Assembly (NCBI GenBank): GCA_943735955.1
Contig: OX030961.1
Coordinates: 2,525,181-2,589,180 of the forward strand
Source of the DNA: Piscicola geometra
Taxonomy: Eukaryota > Annelida > Clitellata > Hirudinida > Piscicolidae
Direction of reading: 5' to 3'
DNA length: 64,000 bases
The first letter of the stretch is position 1. Each line of letters opens with the position of its first letter. Made by a program: the position numbers and the translations under genes. Shown one piece after another: positions 35,036 through 52,773 of the stretch. Below the pieces are notes generated by a model. That model did no database searches. It saw only the letters and a list, made by a program, of their open reading frames with translations, and had not been told where the DNA came from.

Positions 35036-36482
35036 CTACTCGGTTTTCTTATCTCCTTTATCTATGACATCTTCTATTTTCTTTCCATCTGGCAGGTATC
35101 CCACTCCTCTGGCGTGTGGACCCATGTCGCTATCCCATACAAAGTCCCACAGCACCTTCACCCAGCTGGTATGGTGCGGCAAGTGATCGTAAAACTCTGG
35201 GCATATGCGTTTGAGCTCAGGTAGTTTGCGGAAAGGAATGTACGGAAAGTCGTGATGCTCTACGTGGTAGCCCAGGTTATACATGAAAAAGTTTCCAATG
35301 CCATAGTAACTATGCGTGGCTTGACCCTTGGTGAAGAGATAGTGTTCGGAGAAAAAGTGACCAGACAGCCAGTGGAGCCCGCCTTGTCCCAATAGGGAAC
35401 TCGCTAGAAAGTAGATAACTGGAACGAAACCGAAGTAATATGAAACCACAGCATTGAATATCATCTGAACTAAAAAATTCACAATCTCCATTTTCCACAC
35501 CGGAATCGGATTCTTAAAGTATGGCCTCAGTCCATGAATAGCTGGATGTAAGAGGAGCCAAAGAATTTTGGTGAGAGGGTGTTTGAAGAGATATGTTTCA
35601 GGGACTGTCGGAATGTCCACGTCATAGGTATCGTGGCCCATGAAGCGGTGGTGGTCTGAGTGGTACTTCTTGTAGGTGACTGACATTGGAATGCCCCATG
35701 GAAGGTTCGCTACCATGCCCAATGCCCTGTTTCTCAGCGGGTGCTTGTGTCCAAACGCGAGATTGTGACCTGGGATAAATGGATACAAAATATGTCAAAC
35801 AGAATAAAATAAAACTAACAAAATAATAAACGTGGCGTAAACCCTTACGAGCTCCAATACCAATCGGTTATTTATAATGATAAAACTGGCATTGCAAATA
35901 GAAATACTCTAAATTATACCCATAAAATTTGTTTAAAATAATTGTTTAGATAATCCTTTAATTTAGTGAAACTAAAATTCATTTTTTTAAACTATTTATA
36001 CTGATTCTTTTTTAATCTTATTGTATCTTGAGCCTTTTGTAGATCAATAAGGCAATTAAACTTTACCTATTTCGTGCATGGCAGCTCCCAGAGAGTGGTT
36101 ACAAGTGGCGCCAACTACATAAGCCACTAGCAAGATGAGTGGCCAAGAGGCGTCTTTGATGATATATGCAGTGGCCAACTGCAGAGCCACAGTCAAAAAC
36201 ACAGGGAGTACTATGAAAGGGTCGTAACCCATCAATTTCTTTACCTGAAAAAAACGATTTTTTCATGAAATTGTTATATCAGATGATGAAATAATTTTAT
36301 TCATCGAATGTTCATAGCATTCTTCAACTCACTTCTGGATGGGCCTTGAGGATCGCCTGTCTTCTCTGAACATGCGGTTCCTCTTCGAAGATCCATCCTT
36401 CGTGGGGGTGGTCTACCTTGAAGCCGAGGGATGTGAAATCTGTGAAGAAGTCTCTGAGGCTTCTCGCAGGGTGGTCTGGCAT
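35036..36482 (-). CDS. DEGS1: Sphingolipid delta(4)-desaturase (dihydroceramide desaturase)
   Basis: Exons 36482-36333, 36244-36067 and 35769-35036 give 353 residues (human about 323). Phases agree at both junctions. The enzyme inserts the 4,5-trans double bond into dihydroceramide to make ceramide in the ER membrane. All three His boxes of membrane desaturases are present: HEIGH across the exon 2/3 junction, HSDHH (YHSDHHRF) and HVEHH (GYHVEHHDF). Hydrophobic membrane segments lie in exon 2 and the middle of exon 3. The N-terminus is MPDHPARSL, about 25 residues longer than the vertebrate enzyme before the EPHVQRRQAIL motif. It lacks the Met-Gly that is myristoylated in vertebrates. The DEGS1 versus DEGS2 choice cannot be made from sequence alone. 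Confidence 0.93.
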
Positions 36483-38240
36483 TGCCGTATTATTCAGAGG
36501 CTTTTTGATGGTAGTAGTAGTAGTCCTGAAGCTCGTTCGGGTTTACGCCACGTTAATAAATTCTTCGTTGATTTTTTATTTTGATGGAATGTTTGAGTCT
36601 GTTGGTTTAGGGTTAGTTTAAGTGGTGCTAGTTGTTAGAATATCCCTAAAGTGGATTGAACTGTATAATTAATGTTTCTTTGCATAATTTGTTTCTCAAA
36701 GGTGGGGAAACGATCGAATTGGATCGATTAAGAGACTAAATATAAAAAATCGGTAGATCATTTAAGAGGAATAAAAAGAATTTTGGAAAGTTTAAAAAGG
36801 TGTTAAATATAATTTTATTACTTCTTTACCAAAATAGATTCAAAAAGCATGCTAGATCTGAAATTAGCGTTTTGACTAAATGGCCTGAAGTAGGGACATG
36901 CGGGACTTGGTCTTGCCTAGAACTCGCCTTATTTAGTACTCATCTAATACTCACTAAATATCTCTACTTAAAATTAAAACTAAAGGATTAGATTTTGGAT
37001 TTTTAACAAATGATATTAAGTTTTTTAAGTTTAAATAAAGTTTTTTTACTGTAAATATTTATAAGTTATATTAAAATTCTAAATGATGCCAGTTCTAGTT
37101 AAACTCTCAATGTTTTGATAGATTTTTTCGCTACAAACCATAAAAATGATAGAAACTATTTTTATAGACTTTTCAGTGTAGTTTTATAGATTTGATGTTA
37201 CAGCAAACTAACCTTTTATTGGCTTCTTAAATAGAATTGTTTTAGAACTGTATTCGTTACAGTCGAAAAATTTAATGTATTTTAACAACTTTTAAAAAAC
37301 TATTTTGAGAATTGGCTAAATTAATCTATAAAGAATATCTATTATCACTAATTAATATTATTTCCATCTCTTCTATTAATTACTAGCCCTATATATTTAT
37401 AGAAGAGCAAGGTTTTAGCCGTTAGAAATAGGCCTTACAAAGCTTTTTAATGGCCTATCTCATATCGTTCAGTAACATGTGATATGTGTTACAAGGCTAA
37501 TACAGCCTATAGCATACGTAGTTTGTGGATTGGATGTGTGTGTGTGTTTGTTTGTGCCTAAAGGTGCAATCTTTTCACCTGAAGTGCGTATGACTCAAGT
37601 CGACATGTGCACTCCCTCTCATGTGTTTGTGTGTGTGTTCATGGGAATGTATTTAAGTTTTTGTATGCGTAAATATGTTTTTTGAGCTCAGCTATGAAAA
37701 ATTTTCATTAAAACCTCGAAGGAAGGTCTACTCATTCAAGTGACATCAGTCGTATGAGGCTGTGATTGGTGGTCTTGCTTGCGCTCTATTGAACAAAAAT
37801 ATTGCTTTAGCGCACCAATTGCATTAATATCTTCAATTTTAAAGGCCCAGTGGTTTTTCTGAATGGCAGAAAAAAGATTAATGAGTAGTTTTTTTTCGAT
37901 AAAATTCGGTTAAAATCATTTATGATTTTTTTAAACTCAGAAAAACTACTAAATTATTTTATTGCTTAAGAAATAGAATTAGATTTTGGAACGGGATGTG
38001 ACTAAACTAGAGATGGCAAACGGCCTAAAAATCCGAATCTTGGTACTTGACTACATATTGCAAGGGTAACCAACGAAATCATTAAGTGCACATTTTTGCT
38101 CTATTTAAGTGTGAATTATCTGCTTCAAATCTAATATTTCTGTTTAAACAAGATTACATTTGAATCTTCAATTAGATACTTTTTCAACATAATATAGAAA
38201 AAAAAATGTGTGCTTGAGTTGAAAAAAATCTTTGATTGCA
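36483..38240. other. Intergenic, no gene seen
   Basis: AT-rich sequence upstream of the desaturase. It should contain that gene's promoter near 36483-36700. No other feature is supported. A TG-rich patch lies near 37535-37650. Confidence 0.5.
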
Positions 38241-40740
<2,500 letters not shown>

Positions 40741-41250
40741 ATGCTAATATCGTTGAAAAGATTAATAGTGTTTTTGACTTTTTTTGATTTCATGTCAGAA
40801 GTGAGTGGAAGAGATGACAAGAAGTTGTATATGTGGAGGCCGTCGGGAAGATTCAGGAAGAGGGAAATGGAGAACGGAACAGACTATTTAGTGGGTAGGT
40901 TAGGAGAGGGGTATGGGAAAATGGATGGAGACAACTATGAAAAAAATGATGAAATGAATGAGGAAATGTGGAATAGGATGAGTGGACAGATGAAAGATGG
41001 GATGGGGGGTGAAAGTTTCAGTTCGACCGAAAACGAAATGATGGGAAGACAAGAGTCAGCGGATTATGGCAGTGAGTCAGAAGAACCTGAGAAGATGGTG
41101 AAGAGTCGGACAGGGCGGATGAATGGAAAAGCAATGACCAATAGAGAAGATTTCAACTCACAAGACACCTGGGAGCGCGATCAAGGTTGTTGTCCCATCG
41201 TTCTTTTCAAACAATGTAAACCTCACAATTTCACTCATCATTGCTTTTGA
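40741..41250 (+). CDS. Luqin-type neuropeptide precursor (putative)
   Basis: Single-exon precursor of 169 residues from ATG 40741. An in-frame ATG at 40693 would add 16 residues before the signal peptide and is less likely. Residues 1-23 form a signal peptide (RLIVFLTFFDF core, cleavage likely after EVSG). Immediately behind it is RDDKKLYMWRPSGRFRKR: a WRPxGRF peptide followed by a polybasic cleavage site. In known luqins the WRPQGRF-amide peptide directly follows the signal peptide, and the precursor ends in a Cys-containing tail. Here the tail has four Cys (GCCPIVLFKQC, then HHC). The middle is Met/Glu/Gly-rich spacer. The residue after GRF is Arg rather than the Gly needed for amidation, which is a single-base difference (AGG versus GGG). 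The luqin call is by motif and layout only. Confidence 0.7.
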   Translation: MLISLKRLIVFLTFFDFMSEVSGRDDKKLYMWRPSGRFRKREMENGTDYLVGRLGEGYGKMDGDNYEKNDEMNEEMWNRMSGQMKDGMGGESFSSTENEMMGRQESADYGSESEEPEKMVKSRTGRMNGKAMTNREDFNSQDTWERDQGCCPIVLFKQCKPHNFTHHCF

Positions 41251-44200
41251 TGAAAATGAGATTTAAACCTCAATGGGCTTCATTCATTACATTCTGTGCT
41301 TTTTTAATATGCATCACTGATATTCATCGATTTCAAAATTTCAATGCGTTCACCCAGGACTATCACTAACAATTAAAAAAATTGCATAAGAATTAACTTT
41401 GTATGTCGAAAATGAAGAAACACAGACAAAAAGTGAAATGGTGAATCTTTTATTCACTAACAAATCACATTTTTTTTCAAGTTTTTAGAAATTTTCATAA
41501 CTCAATCTTTCTTGATCATTCTTCTCTCAATAAAATCATTTAAGTTTTTTCAAACTTTCTGACAGTTTTAAATCTCCTTATTCCACAAGTCAGAGATGCC
41601 TAAACTCTAAACAACGGACTCAATGCTGTATTTCAGCATTCCTTTTCTTTATTTTTTTAACCTGTTTGAAACTTTAATTTGAAAGAAAATTCCAACTTTC
41701 TATATTGTCAGTGAAAAGACCATCTTTTGATTTCAACGGACATGAAGGTCAAGTATTTTTCGCTTCTTTCTTTTTCTCAACCTTTGAACTCGGGTACCAG
41801 ACAGGGTCCACCGCTTTGGAGATTTTTTTTTCTTTTCATCTTCTGTTCTATATACTATTCTAATTCAATCTCATTCATGCATGCACACCAATTTTTCTTC
41901 AGCGTTTTCAGTGTTTGGGGTCATAGAAAAAACAAAAAAGTTCAGACTTTGTATGAGCCAGCTTGTTGTATGATTGAACAGCCTCTGTGTTCACTTTCCC
42001 ATAGCCGATCTCAAGGTGGTGGCGTATCACGCATATGACATATTGGCAGCTTTGTGGGGGTTTGTAATTTTTATAAAAGAAAAAATTGATATAGATTTTA
42101 CAACTAAATCTTGTTTTTGAGATTTATATAAATTTTGCCATGCTTGCTGAATACGACTTCAAATAAGTTTTTAAAATTTACAAAAAAACAATTTTTCTAA
42201 ATTTCTTTCAATCGTAGCTTGAAGGTTTGACAGCTTTTTAATTATTTCTCAACTATCGTGAAATTTTTGTAAACTAAAGTAGCTCATGATTTCATTTACC
42301 ACACAATGCTGACGCTTGAAGCTAAAACTTTGATTTATTTTCAAGGAGAAAATTTCATAAGTACCAACTTCCAATATAAAATAATCAAAAAATAACTTTA
42401 TGTACCATCTCTCAAGTGAACGAAATGATTGTTTATTTTTATATATTTTTTATGCACCCCTCTCCCAAGCATCAGCTCCTAAAATAGGCTGCACAGCATG
42501 AAAAACGTGACACTACTGAAAAATCGAATATAAAAGTTTATTTATCCCCATTTGAAGCGATTCAACTCAAAATGAGCTGCCATGCCTGCGCAAAAAAACA
42601 GATTTTACGTCGTATCACAAGTACTTTTGAAAGATAATTCTGTAAAGATCAAAACACTTGAACTTCTTTCCGGTTTATAACAGTGGGCGATGCGTGCCAG
42701 TACAATGACGCCTTTATCAGACGAGAAAGTCCTTGATGGGCCTCCTTGTACCCAGCCATCTTCTTATTTCCAAGATTGCTGCATCAATAAAATCAGTTCT
42801 TGTAGATCCTCCGTCTTTGTGTCTTTTTGTCAATACATGCCGAATCATTGTTGTCTGTTGTCTTGAAGTATATTTTGTCCTTTCCCCTCTGTATTATGCC
42901 ATATTGGTTTTTATTGTGGATGATATATTGTGGTATGCGGTTTTGTCTTGTAGAGTGCTTGAATTTATTGCAATGACTTGCGTGATATTTTTTAAGATTC
43001 CTTACGAAACACCAACGAAAAATTAAAATGGAGAAGTCGGTTCTCCACTGCAGCTCTGCGACACTGCGTAATACACTAAAGTCATTTAGTAGAATGTATC
43101 GTTATTGCGCCCGTTTTATGACAGGCTGCCTATTAAGGTAGTTAGGAAAGTTTACGAATGTCATGAAGCGATAACTGGAATCGACTTTGCTAATGGATCT
43201 GTTTTAGTATGTTGCTGAATTTATGAGAGTAGTTGTGTGTGTTTGGGGTAGGCCTGTTTATTCTTTATGTAGATCTTGTTTCATGTTTATGCGTGGTGCT
43301 TTGACCTATAGACTTGTTATCAAAAACGTTACATCTTACTGTTGTCTGGAGAATGAAAAATTGTCGTTCGTTGTCATTGGGGTGTAAATGAGAATTTTCA
43401 TTTGTTTTTACGATAGTTTTTGAGCGGTTATGTCATGATTAACGGTCTTTATAGTCTATTAATATTAGTTTGGTTGCTGAGTTATTTTGAAAAATGACGA
43501 ATGGAATGTGAATTTTCATTGTTTACGTTCCTTTCCTTAATTTAATATTCACTTGATGTCACACACAAAAATTTGAAATTAATTTTATTGAATTTTAAAA
43601 TAAAAAATAACTTAGTTAAATAGTTTTATAAAATTTTAGAAAAAAATAAAATTTATTATTTTTACTAATTATTATAATTCTTAACCTTTAAATGTATTAG
43701 TACGTTTAAAAAGTTAAAATTTTCAATTAAATTTAAAAGCTAAAGACATTTGGAATAACCTCGTTTATTCATTTCACGTTAAGGTTATTTTGTTTAGGAT
43801 TATTAAAACAATATCAAACAATTTAATTTCGGATTGAAAACCGGCTAAAACATTATAAAACTGCCTTTTACAGGTAGACGTCAATCATCATTACTGTGTT
43901 GACAAATTAATTGGTCACTGCTTCTATATGATTCAATACGCACCTAGGCTCTTTAAATGTCAAAGAAGCAATTAACTCATTAAGGAAGAATCAATAAAAT
44001 GGATTTCACTTTATTAATTATAACACTTTGTCTACTACGTAGTTTTCAATTATAAATTATTAATACTTGAATTGGATTGGCGAACCAATTAAAAAGATCC
44101 AATTCTTTCTCCATATGTCGTTTTTCCACTCCTCCAACAGTTATTCCTCACTTAATGACTGATCATAAGTGATACAAGAATGGTGAAAATTTCTCTAAAG

Positions 44201-46214
44201 CCCTTTAATACTTTCAATTACTGCATTACACACCATAAAAGCACTTTATTAGCACACGTGTGAGGCAGATAGCAGTCTTCATCGTGGGCGCTATGAGATG
44301 TTCCATAAAACTCGGTTTCTTGGATTTACTTTGACATTTCGAAGAATATAATCTTATCAGAAACGTTATTTGTAAAATATCAATTAGGATTTTTGTAATT
44401 TCTATGAAAAATGTCAATTTATTAGACGCATAGTTCATCACAACATACGCCAAAGTTGGAATTTTATGATTGTCTTTTGATGTATTGTAAGTCATCCTTT
44501 TATCCAGTTATAAATTTGTTACATCATATTCATACCTAGAAAATAAAACACACCAAACACTAACACACACACACACACAAACACATAAGCACACATTAAC
44601 ACACACACACATACACACACAAACACACACACAGAATGGCAGAGAAGGAGGAAGGATGTCTACTTGAGGAGGATTCAGAGGCTGATTGGCGAGATGAACA
44701 GAGAGTAGAAGAGAACCCTGAAGAATCTTGACGAGCAACGTTTCAAAATCGTACAACCTGACGTATAAAACTATTATCTATTATGTTAAGTGTTAACAAT
44801 TATTGTTATTTAAGAAAAATTGTTGTTATTGAGAGAATAGATTATGAGTTAGACGTAGAAATTAATCTTGATCATTTGTGATTTTGTTATTTGCCACTTG
44901 ATGGTGTGCTTGGTTTCTTACATTACAAAATGGCTAAATAAACTAAATTGAAGTTTCCATTTTCGAAATTTTTAACTGAATATCATTTTCATTTCTTGCT
45001 TGGAGAAAGACGATTTATTTAAAATTTAAACGGTTTACGTGTTGAAAAACAAGTCTTTTCTAATTATATTTCATAAATTTATGGAGATGTTTGTGTGAAA
45101 TAGCAATTAAATTGTTTACTGTGAAAATGAAGCTTTAAAGAAGTTTCAAAATAAAACATAAATGTCATTTCCAATATTAAATAATGAGTCATTTTTAGCA
45201 CACATTTTTTTTACAAATGGTTCTTTAAAAACACACGACACAAAAACACACGACTATTTCTGACTCACTTAAAAGAGCAAAAATACAAAAAGTTACAATT
45301 TTTTATAGCTATCAATGGAAACCTATCATAGCTATTGATTTCACACGTGCCTCACATTCATCAAAACACACCCCATTTGATGTGGGCGGTTTTAAGCTTT
45401 GAAAATGGATTTTAAAAATGCATCGTTGTGAAGCAGGCATGAAAGGTAAATGGTGATGTAAGCAAGGCGGTATCTTTCCATCAAAATCAAGGTAATTCAT
45501 CATTAGAAAGCTTCAAAACGCCTGGAACGTCTTTGTCTGAAGACGTTTGTTCTCTTTGTTCAAACTTCTTCTTTTCATAATTTATCTTTATTTTTCCCAA
45601 TTCTTTATTTTTATTTTTTAAAGTTTTATATATATTTTTTTTCTACATTTTATCATTACAATTAATTTACAGTTATTTATTATTTTTATTTTATCTTTTT
45701 AAATATCTTTTTTTAACGTACATTTAAAAAAAAATTATATATAAAAACTTTATACATTTTATCTATTGCTAGAATTGTAAGATTCATTTAGATTGTTATC
45801 TCTGTTGCTAATGTAACTACTGTTGCTGCTTTTGCACACAACTTCGGATTCCTTCTTCATTTTCTCAGGCCTCAGATGGCAAGTTCTGTGAAATAGTATT
45901 ATAAATAAAAAATAGTATTATTATTATTATTATTATAAGTTATAAAACTTTAAATTACTTTAGTAAAACTAAATACAATGAACTAAATATGAATTATTCA
46001 TTACATTTCAATTTTAGACTCATAAATCCCACATAAATTTTTTCATCAATATTTCTTACAAGCATTCTTACAAAAATAAAGAATCAGTTTATTTATGTAA
46101 GCCATCTCACTCATTCAACTGTTGTTAGTGTTGTTTCTTGTTGTTTTTTTCGGTTTTTCTTTTATTGTTGCAGTATCCGATTGATACATAAATGGCTGTT
46201 ATGAATAATATAAT
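41251..46214. other. Gene-poor region
   Basis: No gene is firmly supported in 5 kb. Short Cys-containing plus-strand open stretches sit behind acceptor-like sites at about 41918-42038 and 42681-42866. A 31-codon acidic frame starts at 44636 right after a CA repeat. These are listed as observations, not genes. The rest is AT-rich. Confidence 0.4.
44555..44633. repeat. Interrupted (CA)n repeat
   Basis: Blocks of CA dinucleotides broken by TAA, TAAG and TTAA. A low-complexity stretch. Confidence 0.85.
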
Positions 46215-46396
46215 AATAATAATAATAATGACGAGCATTATTATAGTGGCGTATAACCCGAACGGGCTTCCAGGCTGCATATTTTCATTTGCGCCTATGG
46301 GTTACTAGGGCATTGGTTGCACTTGAACCTTGGACCTTTCATTCTGGGTCAAGCCGAGAGTCGTTACCGACTCGGCTACCCGTTCACCCGGAAGCC
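46200..46396 (-). mobile_element. tRNA-derived SINE
   Basis: On the minus strand the unit starts GGCTTCCGGGTGAACGGG. It contains an A-box-like GTAGCCGAGTCGGTAACGAC and, about 45 bases later, a B-box-like GGTTCAAGTGC, the split pol III promoter of tRNA genes. A non-tRNA body follows, and it ends in a run of ATT units at the low-coordinate side. The tRNA part cannot fold as an intact tRNA, so a SINE is the best call. It resembles a class II tRNA (Leu or Ser) by its A-box. Confidence 0.7.
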
Positions 46397-46700
46397 AAAA
46401 TTGATACAGATGGACTTAGTAAACTCTTGTGAATCTGTCACAAATCTTTGTGGAACGTTGGTGATGCTGGGACTGACTTAATTGCTGCATAATGTGCTTG
46501 CCTAATGAATCGATAGCGTAAAACTAATTCTCAATCCACATCTATTCCACCATTTAAATAGTCTACTATAGACTATTTATTTGATGGAATATATATATCT
46601 AGTCTTTAGTGCATGAAACTACTATTATGTTTTATAAGTGGTGAAGAAAAAATAAATTGGCGAGAATCCCCAATACAACAAATAAATATGCCACAACAGC

Positions 46701-49773
<3,073 letters not shown>

Positions 49774-51159
49774 TTCGGAATCTTGCTTGAGGATGATGGT
49801 GGAGATTGTGGTAGAAAAAAAGTGGGTAGGGAGGGGTAGACGGGGTTGGAGGGCTAGTCTTGAGGGAGGATAGATGCAATAGGGGGTGGTAGAAAATACG
49901 GGTGATGAGAGTTTATAACGGGAAGATGATTCTGAGACAATGATGTTCGAGAGTTAATGATAATAGTGCGACTTTATTTCACATTTTTATCTTCTTCATT
50001 GATTTACGGTTTAAAATAATTCACAGCCTTTGAAAGCGATGAAACACTCATCATCTCAGGATCCAGAATGTTGAAAGACTTATCTGCTAGGCATCCAAGT
50101 CTCTGGTCCATAGAACATGTAAGCTAGCGCACGTTTAAAAGCTAGTGAGAAGCTTTTAAAAGTTTATAGAGCAGCCGCCAGTAGTGTTACGTGGATAATT
50201 CTAAAGCTAATGAAATGCAATAAATTCTGAAGAGTGTTAATCATGATTTATATTGAATTTTCCATTATTATTAATATTAGTTCTAATAAAAAGAAACGTT
50301 GTATTATCATTATTATTATTCATGCCATTATTTACACTGAAATAATATTATTCTATGATTACTCGTAAATTAGAGCTCTTTAAAGATCTATTGTCTGTGC
50401 TTGTACTACGCCAGTGTTAAAGTAAACACGCCACTTAGGCAACCACCTCACCCTTACTCTTCAAATTGTATCTCTTACTTTATCCTTTTGAAAAACTGTA
50501 TCTTGTTGTGTATTGAAGTAACTAGTTGAAGTCGAATGTCTTTTCGGTACTAAATTTATTTTTCTTACGTCTGTATAATTTTCATCTTGCTTTTTTCTGT
50601 ATCTTCTCCGTGAATATTTTTACCCGTTAAACTAGATATTTGACGCTTTAACATAATATACAGGGTGTTGTGAAGTGATATTGAAAAGACAATAAAAAAT
50701 AAAACTCACCTCGAAATCGGAAGACCTTGATGTACCAAAATGAAGAACCAGTTTCTATATAAACTAACAATTGTATTAAATCACATGGGATGGGTTTGCT
50801 GGATAAAAGTCTGTGTAATTGATGTTTGGGTAGTTGATATGTTTATTTTTTTTCTTTGTGGTAACAAAAAACTCTGAATGCTGAGAAGGCTTTAATGACC
50901 TGGCATGAACGAGCATTGTTCTGTAGGTCTGTATCCCCCTTTCTTTCTCACATGATCTCTATTCTCTCTTCGTTATTTTATGATTTTTATTTCTTCGCCA
51001 TATTGAAATCTTATGTCATATTTTTAATCCATGCAGCATAGACTTTGCTTTGTTAAGCTTTAGTTATACCTCTCAAAAAGGACGTAAAATTATTATAGAT
51101 GTCTATGAAATACGAGATATTGGAATATTTTATTCTTCCCCTTCATACCTGTCTGTGCT
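49774..51159. other. Intergenic, no gene seen
   Basis: Upstream of the minus-strand gene ending at 49773 and of the duplicated RPS26 block. Unremarkable AT-rich DNA. Probably holds the promoter of the minus-strand gene. Confidence 0.5.
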
Positions 51160-51492
51160 ATACATTACCGTATCGACATATTCAGAAGAAACATGAATAT
51201 TCATGAAGTCTTTGATATTCACACCATATTTAAAAAGTTAAAAAGCTTAATTAGCTTAATTATGCAAATTATAAAAAATAATTGAAACTGACAGCTGATG
51301 TGGATGAGAAAAGTCTTGAAAGGTTAACAAAGAAATTAGACTAACTAGAACCAATACAAAGTCAAGGTTCAACACAAGATTTTTATTAAAAGCATAATGA
51401 TTATAGTCATGAATAAAACATTGCAAGTAAATTGATGGGCTGAAATGTAGGGACTTTTTCATCCACTCAATATTTTTCCTATGAACAGGAAC

Positions 51493-51563
51493 GGCGATGG
51501 TTTAATGGTTAAGACGCTGGATCATTTCTCCGAGTTTTGTGTGTTCGATATCTGACATCGTCT
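51493..51563 (+). repeat. tRNA-like sequence, probable SINE head
   Basis: A 71-base stretch with a 7-bp acceptor-type stem (GGCGATG with CATCGTC), an A-box-like TGGTTTAATGGTTAAGACGC and a B-box-like GTTCGATATC. The T-stem pairs poorly and the anticodon loop lacks U33, so a functional tRNA is unlikely. An identical copy is at 62122-62192 in the duplicated block. Confidence 0.45.
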
Positions 51564-51867
51564 AGTCTCAAACAGTTTTCGAAGCTTTTCTAAAATATCT
51601 TAGTGCTCTTGAACTTATATTTCATACTTTTAACCTTCGTTAAAATTAATGAAAACATGGTTTATTGAAAACAAAAATATTATTCAACTATTGGTATTAT
51701 AAACTATGAACCAATTCTACAGTTCTTTATGCAATAATTTCCAAAAAAATTTATATATTTCATAGTTTTTGTTGTATACTTTTTATATAAAAAGTTCTTT
51801 TGTATTATTTTTAGTTTGTTTATACATTTTATAAATATAATATATTTTGAGTCTTTGGAGATAAGTG

Positions 51868-51917
51868 TAATCCTTTTTCTTTTTCCTAGTAAATTACTAT
51901 CGGATCGGCTCGAAATG
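51868..51917 (+). promoter_or_regulatory. TOP-like pyrimidine tract and ATG-only first exon of RPS26
   Basis: A pyrimidine run (CCTTTTTCTTTTTCC) sits about 30 bases before an ATG at 51915-51917 that is directly followed by GTGATT, a possible donor. Animal ribosomal protein genes commonly start transcription in such a tract, and RPS26 genes often end exon 1 right at the ATG. The site is inferred from this pattern. GTGATT is a weak donor. Confidence 0.5.
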
Positions 51918-52773
51918 GTGATTTAACTTGACTTTTACCTATTAATATTATGGACTCAAGTAACAGATGGAATAATTGTATCAAGAATTATTAATAATTA
52001 TTTCAAAAAGCTTGTCGTATTTCAACACGTGTGTAACTTAAAAAGCTTTGATTTCAAATAAGTTATCAAAATATGTAAAAAATTGAAAAATTCATTTTTG
52101 AACACTGCAATTTTTTTTCACATTTGATTTATGTTTTCATAATTTAAAAATCTAACAACACAGACGAAGAAGCGAAGAAACAATGGCAGGTCAAAGAAGG
52201 GACGTGGTCACACTAAGCCAGTAAGGTGCACAAATTGTGCTCGTTGTGTGCCAAAGGACAAGGCCATCAAGAAGTTCGTGATCAGGAACATCGTTGAGGC
52301 AGCTGCTATCAGAGATCTTGGTGATGCATCTGTATATGCCAGTGAGTGTTGATGTGAATAGCTTACTCTCCAAGAATATTTTTTAAAATAAAAATGTTTT
52401 TTAGCAAAATTGTGGTTTATAATTACCTGCTGCAATGTTTGAGATTGAATATAGATGCTAGAGTTATCTATGATTATATTAATTTAATTGATTCTATTAA
52501 ATGATTTCAATTTCCCAGTGTACACTTTGCCCAAGTTGTATGCCAAACTGCACTACTGTGTCAGTTGTGCCATCCACAGCAAGGTCGTCCGTAACAGGTA
52601 TGAGTTACACTTTTTTTGTGGTCCAATATTTTTATCAGTCTTTGCATGGATGATTCAACTTTTTTTCACACAAAGGTAGTTGATCATATTTTTTTTACCT
52701 CTTAACATCTAGATCGGCTGAAGCAAGGAAAGACAGAGCCCCTCCCAGAATCAGACCTGGAGCCAGAGTCTAG
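51915..52773 (+). CDS. RPS26: 40S ribosomal protein eS26, copy 1
   Basis: Exons 51915-51917 (ATG only, inferred), 52164-52341, 52519-52597 and 52713-52773 give 106 residues (human 115). The translated sequence [54 protein letters not shown] and RKDRAPPPRIRPG is unmistakably eS26. It includes the zinc-binding Cys pairs (CTNC and CVSC). eS26 sits at the mRNA exit channel of the 40S subunit. All junction phases agree. The tail ends GARV and lacks the longer Pro-rich end of the vertebrate protein. A GT directly after the stop region and an AG near 52919 suggest a possible 3' UTR intron. AATAAA lies near 52969. The upstream start exon is the least certain part. Confidence 0.92.

Noticed and set aside
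42733..43026. Hydrophobic plus-strand ORF of 97 codons
   Set aside because: No start context, no homology, AT-rich composition; chance hydrophobicity is likely.
51493..51563. Functional tRNA gene
   Set aside because: Acceptor stem pairs, but the T-stem is poor and the anticodon loop lacks U33, so it was recorded as a tRNA-like repeat instead.
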